Part shown: positions 1 through 5,070 of the stretch, piece after piece
Layout: each line of letters opens with the position of its first letter
How positions within the stretch are numbered: the stretch's first letter is position 1
Origin: Wenzhouxiangella sp.
GTDB lineage: Bacteria; Pseudomonadota; Gammaproteobacteria; Xanthomonadales; Wenzhouxiangellaceae
NCBI GenBank assembly: GCA_007119095.1
Contig: SKQI01000021.1
Coordinates: forward strand, 1 to 5,070
Direction of reading: 5' to 3'
DNA: 5,070 nucleotides
Program-made: the position numbers and the translations under genes
The notes under the pieces: model-generated
What the model was told of the DNA's origin: nothing
The model's input: the letters and a program-made list of their open reading frames with translations, nothing else
Database searches by the model: none

Positions 1-2
1 GA

Positions 3-78
3 GAGGCGCGGAGGCGCCAAGAGACCTCCTGGTAAAGATATTTGTCTTCACCCTTGCGCCTCTGCGTCTTTGCGAGAG
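3..78. repeat. Imperfect inverted repeat of 9-nt GC-rich units
   Basis: The left arm (about 3-23) and the reverse complement of the right arm (about 51-71) match at about 16 of 20 positions, sharing the core GAGGCGC. The right arm reads as successive 9-nt units CTTGCGCCT, CTGCGTCTT and TGCGAGAG, in which TGCG/GCGC recurs every 9 bases. The spacer (24-50) is AT-richer and contains a small aaga/tctt pairing. The element lies beyond the terminator of the leftmost gene and contains no ORF. It resembles the dispersed intergenic palindromes with TTTGCG-type units found in many bacterial genomes. I recognise it by style only, and its left end may run past the window edge. It could also fold in RNA as a second stem-loop behind the 62-residue gene. 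Confidence 0.55.
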
Positions 79-96
79 TAATGCTTTTCGACCATC

Positions 97-121
97 GCAA
101 AAACTACCGCCGAGCGACGGT
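97..121 (-). terminator. Probable intrinsic terminator overlapping the stop codon of the 62-aa gene
   Basis: Read on the minus strand, ACCGTC-GCTC-GGCGGT forms a 6-bp stem (one G-T wobble) with a tetraloop, followed after AG by TTTTT. The stem is made of the last sense codons (Thr-Val-Ala-Arg-Arg) and the first base of the TAG stop. The stem is short, but the geometry is that of a Rho-independent terminator. It would end the leftward transcript right at the end of the gene cluster. Confidence 0.5.
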
Positions 122-292
122 GACAATGCCGATGATGAGCAGGAGCAAACCGCTGCCGGCGCAGGTGTAAATCAGCAGCTGCAGCAGCTCCGGAGAGTGA
201 ACGGCGTCCAGATGCCGAAAGGACCGGCGGCTAATGGCGTAGGCAAGAAAGATCAGGACAGCGCCCAGCAAGGAAATTGCTCGTCCACTCAT
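104..292 (-). CDS. Small two-helix membrane protein, function unknown
   Basis: This 62-residue protein has two hydrophobic segments, about residues 6-20 (ISLLGAVLIFLAYAIS) and 38-58 (LLIYTCAGSGLLLLIIG). They are separated by a basic and polar loop (SRRSFRHLD), and the protein ends with ARR, so an inner-membrane helical hairpin is likely. I do not recognise the family. The ATG at 292 is the only sensible start. The upstream sequence has just a weak purine stretch (CTGGACTAAAAA), unlike the clear AGGAG of its upstream neighbours. It begins 62 nt after the stop of the polytopic membrane protein gene, so it may be the last gene of the same transcript, and a hairpin with a T-tract sits at its 3' end. 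It could be a spurious ORF, but the hydrophobic pattern and terminator argue for a real gene. Confidence 0.6.
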   Translation of the reverse strand: MSGRAISLLGAVLIFLAYAISRRSFRHLDAVHSPELLQLLIYTCAGSGLLLLIIGIVTVARR

Positions 293-354
293 TTTTTAGT
301 CCAGGGCGCATCGCAGGGATGGTTGTTCGGCTCAGATAGTATCAGTGACCTGAC

Positions 355-1404
355 TTAGGAGCCAATTCTTGCCAGGATCGCCTCCACGGTCTGGCGCTTG
401 GGAGCAACCGGGTAGCTGGCCAGGAAGTTTTGGCACAAGCGCCTGGTTAGATCAGGGTAGCCGTGCTTTTCGCTGGCCTTGATCAAGGCCAGCATGCCAC
501 TGGGGGTTTCCAGGCTGAAGTCCGGCAGCTCAGCGAGCAGTTGATCGCAGCGCTCGACAGCCTCTTCGGGCCGCTCGAAGCCTTCCATCAGCGCCGGCAG
601 CCAACGCCGGGCCAGTTTCGTCAAACGTTCATGGTCCTTGTTCTGCAGCAGCGCATTGAACAGGCGGCGGTGATCTTCAATGCTGCCACCCTGTTGCTCC
701 AGCCGCTGGAACAGGGCGCTGATGTCCACTGCCTGAGATGATTTGGGCGTCGGTGGCCGGGGGGATGATCGCAAGACGGCCACGCTTTGGCCGAGCAGCG
801 CGAACCATGCCATGACCGCATAAGCCCACCAGGCCATCAAAGCCGCGTTGCCGAGCCAGGCCGGTGCCGCTGCAAAAAGTCGCTCGACCACCAGATAAAC
901 GGCGGCCAGCAGGATCAGCCAGGCGGAGGCGGCCAGGTAGGCGCGCCAGCCCGTTTTCTGGACGACCTCGATCCAGGCCGGCGGATAAAGCGCCTCGACC
1001 AGGCTGCCGACTCGACTGAGCACCAAAGTCGCTGCCGGCAGCATCAGTGCCAGCACCGTTCCTCCAACAGTCAGCAGCAGCATCTGCTCCCCGGCTTGCC
1101 AAGCCAGCAACAAGAGCATGACCAGCACCCACAACACGACATGACGCGCCCCCACGCCCTGCGGCACGTCCAGTTCGCTGACCTCGTGGCGATGAGTTAG
1201 CGCCATGCTGGCCAGCAACAGACGACTGCCGCGACGAAACAAATAGGCCCAAAGCGCGACAAGCAGGCAGAATGCTAACAGCGTGCCAATGAGTGTTGGC
1301 AGCAATCCCTGCATCACCGTCAAGATGGCAGCAGCCAACGCCAGGCCCGGTATCAGGGCCTGGTCTGGCGGTCGCCAGGGGGCGACCCACCAGGCTGTCT
1401 TCAG
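355..1404 (-). CDS. Polytopic membrane protein with C-terminal cytoplasmic helical (TPR-like) domain
   Basis: The function is unknown. Starting at the proposed CTG (1404) it is 349 residues long; the first conventional start is TTG at 1338 (327 residues). In the 349 numbering, hydrophobic segments lie near 16-36, 37-55, 88-103, 107-130, 154-174 and 182-205, giving about six membrane helices. A Pro/Ser linker (SSPRPPTPKSS) follows at about 213-223. The last ~125 residues are soluble and helical, with paired-helix spacing reminiscent of TPR-like repeats (for example LIKASEKHGYPDLTRRLCQN). I chose the CTG because it overlaps the TGA of the upstream gene (CTGA) and has AGGAG 5 nt before it. The frame holds no ATG, GTG or TTG between the in-frame stop at 1498-1500 and 1338. 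The 22 added residues (starting KTAWWVAPWRPP) complete the first membrane helix, and TTG-1338 has no SD. The CTG start is an inference; the ORF itself is well supported. It probably shares a transcript with the secreted propeller gene. Confidence 0.8.
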   Translation of the reverse strand: MKTAWWVAPWRPPDQALIPGLALAAAILTVMQGLLPTLIGTLLAFCLLVALWAYLFRRGSRLLLASMALTHRHEVSELDVPQGVGARHVVLWVLVMLLLLAWQAGEQMLLLTVGGTVLALMLPAATLVLSRVGSLVEALYPPAWIEVVQKTGWRAYLAASAWLILLAAVYLVVERLFAAAPAWLGNAALMAWWAYAVMAWFALLGQSVAVLRSSPRPPTPKSSQAVDISALFQRLEQQGGSIEDHRRLFNALLQNKDHERLTKLARRWLPALMEGFERPEEAVERCDQLLAELPDFSLETPSGMLALIKASEKHGYPDLTRRLCQNFLASYPVAPKRQTVEAILARIGS

Positions 1405-4235
1405 GGGGTCTCCTGAAAGCGGTCGGCAAAGATACGCCCGTCCGGCAGCGTTGCTGGACCGCCCTGGAAGAGAATGCGCCCATTGGCAGGCCTCAGATCA
1501 CCCAACTCACCGTCGCCCAGCTGCAGCAGCCAGGCGTTGCCGTCGGCCTGGGCTTCGGGCATGAATTGCCAGCGGATCGTACCTAAGTCGCCAGGCTGAT
1601 CAGGCGCGAAAATGCGGAAGCCCCAGTCCTCGTCGAAGGCATCGCCAGCCAGGTCATGATAGATGATGCGAACAGCGGCTCCCGGGCAATCGGGAATCTC
1701 GAATCGCAGCAACCCATAAGGATATTCGTAGCCTGGGTCGACCGGGAACGTGTTTTCATTCAGAGAATGGACGCTCATCAAGCGGCTGCATTCACTGCGG
1801 CCTTTGTCCACCAGCTCGACGGTAATGAAATCGCTCACCCCGCGTCGAGCGCTTCGCCCGCCGGGTGGGGCAAGCAGCGATGCCACATCTGACTGCAGGT
1901 AGTCCGGGATGCCATCCCCATTGCCATCGCCACCGTTGGGAGCCCCTTGCTCAATGGCATCAGGTACGCCATCGATATCGTCGTCAGGCACTTGCTCAAT
2001 GCTGTAGACACCGCTACGGGTACCTGCATGAATGATGGGATTCGGGCCGCTGCGATCGATGGCCAGCATCGTAGCGGAATCAGCCGGCATGCCGACGCTG
2101 TAAGAAACCCATTCCATACCGCCGTTCTCACTGCGGAAGATCGAGCCCGGATTATTGACTGTGCCGCCGCCAGCGGCGTAGACCAGGTCAGGATCAGTGG
2201 GGTCGACTTCGATCCAGCGCACGTCGATATCATCCGGGATGCCATTGCCAAACTCGGTCCAATTGTCACCGCCGTCGTCGGAGCGGAACATGCGGCTGGG
2301 CCGCACATCGTCAATCGGGCTTGCGGCTGCATAAAGGCGCTCGGGCTGCGACGGCGCAATTGCCATGGCCAGTACATTCCAATGCGATGAAGTTGGATCC
2401 TCGGGATCAAATCGCGGTAGCCCGCTACTGGCCAGACTCCAGTTAGCACCGCCATCCTCAGTGCGAAAAATACCGTTATCGACGTCAGGCGTAACGCCCG
2501 CGTTCAGCGGCCCAAACCCGCCGAGAATGGTAGTTGCATACAGAATGTCGGGATTTTCAGGGTTGATGTGAAGCTGGATGACCTGCAGCGTGAAATGCCC
2601 CAACCCGTCGATCCAGGGTGGGACCGGGATGCCGTCGTCCGCTGGGAACCAGGTCACGCCAGCATCGTCGGAGCGGTAAATAAGTGCTCTGATCACTTCG
2701 GGGTTTTCCGTGTCCGAATAATCGACGTGGCCGTTGCCGCCAATAAACACGGTTTGCAAGGGTCCATCGCCTTCATTGCCGGAACCGCTGCTGGGATCCA
2801 GCACAACCGAGCGCATCACAGAGAAGGGGGAGAAAAGCGCGCCGAGCGGCAGGTCAGTGCCGATATCCTCCCAGGAAAAGCCGCCAGAGGCAGTCTTGTA
2901 AGCACCGCCTGAGAGCGGGCGAGGAGGTAAGCTTGCATCGCTGAGTTGAACACTCCACCCGACACCGTAAATCACCGTATTGGGCGGGCTTGCCGCCGTG
3001 TTTGGGTCCAGCGCAAGTCCGCGAATTCCATTAGCTTCCAGACCAGCATTGGCTGGAGACCAGGTAGAGCCGCCATCGAAAGTGGACCAGACGTTTTCCG
3101 CCAGGCTGCCGAACGCGTCACCTTGACCGGCGTAAATTATGTTGCTATTGAGTGGATTGACGGCGAGCGATCGAATATTGACCCCGCGCAGACCCGAGTT
3201 GCGACGCTGCCAGGTATCACCACCGTCGGGCGACCGATAAAAACCGGTGTGTTGGCTACCGACCAGGAGGACATCGTCAGTACCCGGCTTCAACGCCAAC
3301 GCGGTCACCCCTGCGTTGTAACCGCCGGAACCGGAAGGCGCCATCCCGTCGCTGATCACCGTAAAGGTATCGGCGCCATCTTCGGTCCGCAACAGGCCAT
3401 TTTGTCCACCGATATACCAGCTATCGGCATCCTCAGGATGCGGAACGGCGGCCAGGGGCAGCAAGGTTCCCGGGTCAAATAGCGAGAAATTTTCGCCGCC
3501 GTCATTGCTGATCAGGTTGCCGGGCAGAAGCAGCACCGTGCCCTCGCCATTTCCGAAGAAACGAGCGCTGGAACCGACAGCAGCAGCCGAGTCTATGATG
3601 CTTTCGCTCCAGGTCTCACCGCCATCACTGCTGCGATAAACGCCCAGAGAAGTTGCCCCGTCCAGGGCGGCAAGGATCAGAAATCCCTCCGGAGTGCCTG
3701 GTTGGGGAAGAAAGTCATATACCCAGGCGAAGGTCTCTTCCGAATCAATGCGCTGCCAAGTTTGACCTCCATCCATCGACCGTCTGAGACTACCATCACC
3801 ATCGGCATTCGCAATCACGGTAATTATGTCCGGATCCGCCTGATCGACGCTCAGCGCGAAGATGCTGCCCCAGTTGGGGGACCAGTTCTGCAACTGCCAG
3901 GATTCGCCTGCATCATTCGAGCTGAACAACTGACCGCCAAAATAGGCGAGGTAAACTCGATCTGAGTCGGCATCGGAAACGCCTATCGCTTGCGCCGCCC
4001 GAAAAGGACCGGTCGAGATATCACGCCAGTTCACTCCCTCGTTATCTGACCGGAAAACACCGCCTTGAGAGGTCACATAGATTCGCTCCGGCTGCGCCGC
4101 CGTCGTTGCTATGCGTTGCACGTTGCCCCCATCCGGACCGCTGCTGCTCCAGACTCCGGGGCCGGCCAAGCTACTGGAACACAACGCCAAAAGAACAAGG
4201 GCGGTCAATCCCACCGTAGTTTTGCAACCATGCAT
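1401..4235 (-). CDS. Large secreted Asp-box (BNR/sortilin-like) beta-propeller protein with C-terminal choice-of-anchor U-like domain
   Basis: This 944-residue exported protein starts at ATG 4235, chosen because AGGAG (4243-4247) lies 7 nt upstream. An in-frame ATG at 4283 has no SD and would bury the signal peptide. Residues 1-24 form a Sec signal ending SSSLA; the LALC stretch is a poor lipobox. Residues ~25-745 carry 13 Asp-box motifs of the S-x-D-x-G-x-x-W type, at about 62, 105, 152, 201, 242, 283, 334, 384, 447, 521, 591, 651 and 701 (examples RSSDGGETW, RSDDGGDNW). The ninth has lost its Asp, and a box-less strand GVYSIEQ follows near 742. This fits about 14 blades, such as two seven-bladed propellers. 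Residues ~751-781 form an Asp-rich, thrombospondin-3-like linker (DGNGDGIPDYLQ). Residues ~782-929 resemble the choice-of-anchor U domain (GDGELGDLRPANGRI then GGP) and contain two Cys (816, 850). The end reads IFADRFQETP. The role is unknown; cell-surface binding or glycan processing (GH74-like fold) are possibilities, and no sialidase active site is evident. Confidence 0.88.
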   Translation of the reverse strand: MHGCKTTVGLTALVLLALCSSSLAGPGVWSSSGPDGGNVQRIATTAAQPERIYVTSQGGVFRSDNEGVNWRDISTGPFRAAQAIGVSDADSDRVYLAYFGGQLFSSNDAGESWQLQNWSPNWGSIFALSVDQADPDIITVIANADGDGSLRRSMDGGQTWQRIDSEETFAWVYDFLPQPGTPEGFLILAALDGATSLGVYRSSDGGETWSESIIDSAAAVGSSARFFGNGEGTVLLLPGNLISNDGGENFSLFDPGTLLPLAAVPHPEDADSWYIGGQNGLLRTEDGADTFTVISDGMAPSGSGGYNAGVTALALKPGTDDVLLVGSQHTGFYRSPDGGDTWQRRNSGLRGVNIRSLAVNPLNSNIIYAGQGDAFGSLAENVWSTFDGGSTWSPANAGLEANGIRGLALDPNTAASPPNTVIYGVGWSVQLSDASLPPRPLSGGAYKTASGGFSWEDIGTDLPLGALFSPFSVMRSVVLDPSSGSGNEGDGPLQTVFIGGNGHVDYSDTENPEVIRALIYRSDDAGVTWFPADDGIPVPPWIDGLGHFTLQVIQLHINPENPDILYATTILGGFGPLNAGVTPDVDNGIFRTEDGGANWSLASSGLPRFDPEDPTSSHWNVLAMAIAPSQPERLYAAASPIDDVRPSRMFRSDDGGDNWTEFGNGIPDDIDVRWIEVDPTDPDLVYAAGGGTVNNPGSIFRSENGGMEWVSYSVGMPADSATMLAIDRSGPNPIIHAGTRSGVYSIEQVPDDDIDGVPDAIEQGAPNGGDGNGDGIPDYLQSDVASLLAPPGGRSARRGVSDFITVELVDKGRSECSRLMSVHSLNENTFPVDPGYEYPYGLLRFEIPDCPGAAVRIIYHDLAGDAFDEDWGFRIFAPDQPGDLGTIRWQFMPEAQADGNAWLLQLGDGELGDLRPANGRILFQGGPATLPDGRIFADRFQETP
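1405..1414 (-). promoter_or_regulatory. Ribosome binding site within the end of the propeller gene, for the downstream membrane protein
   Basis: On the minus strand the final codons of the propeller gene contain AGGAG (complement of 1410-1414), followed by five bases and then CTG overlapping the TGA stop (1401-1404). The strength and spacing match the SD sites of the other two well-defined genes here. This decides in favour of a coupled CTG start at 1404 over the SD-less TTG at 1338. Confidence 0.55.
1893..1985 (-). other. Asp-rich calcium-binding-type linker encoded in the propeller gene
   Basis: This segment encodes residues ~751-781 of the exported protein, where DDDIDGVPDAIE and DGNGDGIPDYLQ occur about 20 residues apart. 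The D-x-D-x-D-G-x-P-D pattern is that of thrombospondin type-3 or dockerin-like Ca-binding loops. In secreted bacterial proteins it commonly joins a propeller to a C-terminal surface-anchoring domain. Calcium binding is inferred from this pattern. Confidence 0.6.
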
Positions 4236-4346
4236 ACGCCCACTCCTCGTGATCAATCCGCTGACAGGCCGAACAATCCACATTATGCGGCCAGCAATCT
4301 TGTTACGAGGTGCAGCCGAAAAAGCTGCCAGCCGCCCTGAGCGCCA
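4236..4346 (-). promoter_or_regulatory. Leader region of the propeller gene, with SD and possible -10 element
   Basis: This 111-nt gap separates the stop of the 103-residue gene from the propeller gene start. Reading leftward it holds a small hairpin GCAGC-TTTTTCG-GCTGC (4312-4328, no T-tract after it), then CATAAT (4282-4287), which matches a sigma-70 -10 box at 5 of 6 positions but lacks a convincing -35. Next come two copies of GGATTG exactly 20 bases apart (4274-4279 and 4254-4259), and AGGAG (4243-4247) 7 nt before the ATG. The SD is clear; the promoter is weakly supported, and read-through from the upstream gene is equally possible. Confidence 0.35.
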
Positions 4347-4658
4347 TCACTTCGGGTCTGGCGGATCGACGTCGCGATTGGCTTCGGCGCGGCTGAATCG
4401 CCGGATCAGGAAAACCAGAGCAATGCCAAAGATGGCAATGATGATTGGCCCGATCCAGGTCTTCCAAGTAGCTTCGCGCGGGTCGAGCTCTTCCATAGGC
4501 GACGACTCGGCCATTTCCTGCATTTCGGCATCCTCTGCTGCCTGTGCCGACGGCACTACCGCCAGTGCAGCATGAGACTGCGCTGAAAGCATCGAGAACG
4601 GGCCAAGCAGTAGCAAGAGAGCCATGATGAAGGCCGAGCCCGCAGCAGAAATTTTCAT
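4347..4658 (-). CDS. Small exported membrane protein (signal peptide plus one C-terminal TM helix), function unknown
   Basis: This 103-residue protein begins at ATG 4658 because AGGAG lies 7 nt upstream. A second ATG five codons earlier (4673) overlaps that SD and is unlikely to be used. Residues 1-26 are a strongly hydrophobic export signal (MALLLLLGPFSMLSA), with plausible signal peptidase I sites after LSA (26) or AQA (40). Residues 41-60 form an acidic, Met-rich linker (AEDAEMQEMAESSPMEEL). Residues ~66-85 are a membrane helix (TWIGPIIIAIFGIALVFLI) followed by RRFSR, so the C-terminus should be cytoplasmic and the linker periplasmic. The tail is polar and Pro/Asp-rich (DVDPPDPK). I do not recognise the family. 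It sits between nrdB and the secreted propeller gene, 111 nt before the latter's start, and may be co-transcribed with it. Confidence 0.78.
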   Translation of the reverse strand: MKISAAGSAFIMALLLLLGPFSMLSAQSHAALAVVPSAQAAEDAEMQEMAESSPMEELDPREATWKTWIGPIIIAIFGIALVFLIRRFSRAEANRDVDPPDPK

Positions 4659-4750
4659 CGTGTTACTCCTCATTCAATTGCCGACACGCTAGCATAGATG
4701 AATGAATACGGTCCTGGAGGCCTACCCTTCACGGTCGATCCGGGCTGAAC
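4659..4750 (-). promoter_or_regulatory. Intergenic gap with SD of the 103-aa gene; no clear promoter or terminator
   Basis: Reading leftward from the nrdB stop, this 92-nt gap shows no T-tailed hairpin. It contains a weak -10-like TATGCT (about 4689-4694) without a recognisable -35, and ends in GAGGAGT followed by ACACG and the ATG of the small membrane protein. Only the SD is convincing. Confidence 0.3.
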
Positions 4751-5070
4751 TCATGCGGACCTCAGGCGGGCTTGCCGGCTCTGGTCGAAACGGGTCCAGA
4801 CGCCATCATTACCGTCCCAACGGCCGCGGGTCGCGCCCTTGGCATACTCGGTGGCGCGTTGCTCGAAGAAGTTGGCGAACTCGACCCCGTTGAGGATCTC
4901 CACCAGCCAGGGCAGGGGGTGGTCGGTGAGGGCCCGGTAGCTGCCGTCGGCGTATTCAAAGCAGCCGAACACGGTCGGCAGTTTCAGCTGGGTCAGGCGC
5001 CAGTCGGCGATATAGCGCACGTATTGCTTGATATCGGCGGCCCGCATGCCCTCGATGTCACCCAGACCGA
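4751..5070 (-). CDS. nrdB: Ribonucleoside-diphosphate reductase subunit beta, C-terminal part (5' end outside window)
   Basis: The frame is open to the window edge and encodes at least 105 residues. An internal ATG (5047) is not the true start, because the upstream in-frame codons (GLGDIEG) continue the family sequence. It matches the C-terminus of class I ribonucleotide reductase small subunits (R2), which hold the radical cofactor and pair with the large subunit to convert ribonucleotides to deoxyribonucleotides. Recognisable blocks are IKQYVRYIADWRLTQL (consensus usually ADRRL), DHPLPWL, EILNGVEFANFFE and QRATEY. The Tyr of ATEY corresponds to the radical-transfer tyrosine near the R2 C-terminus (Tyr356 of E. 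coli). The iron ligands lie outside the window. The 30-residue tail after this Tyr ends QSRQARLRSA, longer and more basic than the E. coli tail of about 19 residues. The gene precedes the cluster by about 90 nt, with no clear terminator between. Confidence 0.85.
   Translation of the reverse strand, partial: GLGDIEGMRAADIKQYVRYIADWRLTQLKLPTVFGCFEYADGSYRALTDHPLPWLVEILNGVEFANFFEQRATEYAKGATRGRWDGNDGVWTRFDQSRQARLRSA

Noticed and set aside
677..1483. 268-residue minus-strand ORF overlapping the membrane protein
   Set aside because: Its translation is rich in Arg, Gly, Pro and Ala without domain character, and it lies in another frame of a gene with coherent membrane helices. It is a shadow of GC-rich coding sequence.
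1835..2455. 206-residue minus-strand ORF inside the propeller gene
   Set aside because: It runs in an alternative frame of clear Asp-box coding sequence and has no SD or recognisable motif.
2946..3482. 178-residue plus-strand ORF antisense to the propeller gene
   Set aside because: The opposite strand encodes regular Asp-box repeats. This ORF has no recognisable motif, and the other plus-strand ORFs in the window are likewise shadows.
1401..4235. Sialidase (neuraminidase) assignment for the BNR-rich protein
   Set aside because: Asp boxes are structural and occur in many propellers. I see no FRIP-type motif or catalytic arginine triad, and there are far more blades than a sialidase has.
4160..4235. 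Lipoprotein signal (LALC) in the propeller protein
   Set aside because: The residue before Cys is Leu rather than Gly, Ala or Ser, and a better signal peptidase I site follows at SSSLA.
4233..4283. Upstream ATG at 4283 as the propeller gene start
   Set aside because: It has no SD and would add 16 residues before the signal peptide, whereas ATG-4235 has AGGAG 7 nt upstream.
4312..4328. Hairpin GCAGC-TTTTTCG-GCTGC as a terminator of the 103-aa gene
   Set aside because: The stem is only 5 bp and no T-tract follows it on the minus strand, so it does not have terminator geometry.

Overview
The window reads as a stretch of GC-rich gammaproteobacterial chromosome, by eye closest to the Xanthomonadales/Chromatiales group (Wenzhouxiangella-like lineages). 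This placement is an inference from codon usage, the ribonucleotide reductase fragment and the style of the secreted protein's C-terminus; no rRNA or other taxonomic marker is present. All five genes that can be supported lie on the minus strand, so transcription runs from high to low coordinates.

In the order they are transcribed: (1) the 3' end of a class I ribonucleotide reductase small subunit gene (nrdB-like; 5' end outside the window), with the family's NFFE..ATEY core and an unusually long tail after the tyrosine. (2) A 103-residue protein with an export signal, a Met/Glu-rich linker and one membrane helix, of unknown function. (3) A 944-residue exported protein built from 13 Asp-box (BNR) motifs plus one degenerate terminal blade, a short calcium-binding-type Asp-rich linker, and a C-terminal domain resembling the 'choice-of-anchor U' domain. 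(4) A polytopic membrane protein with a cytoplasmic helical C-terminal domain. The SD sequence and a CTGA stop/start overlap suggest it is translationally coupled to gene 3 from a non-canonical CTG start, although its first conventional start is a TTG 66 nt further in. (5) A 62-residue protein with two membrane helices, whose last codons and stop form part of a probable intrinsic terminator.

Positions 1-78 hold an imperfect inverted repeat of 9-nt GC-rich units, resembling dispersed intergenic repeats seen in many bacterial genomes. Intergenic gaps are short, and no stretch over 300 bases lacks a gene. No tRNA, rRNA, CRISPR array, transposase or riboswitch was seen.

The most interesting unit is genes 3 and 4: a large secreted beta-propeller protein followed, with overlapping stop and start, by a membrane protein with a cytosolic helical-repeat-like domain. 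Whether they form a functional system is inference; the sequence shows only the coupling. Housekeeping nrdB lies next to this apparently accessory cluster.
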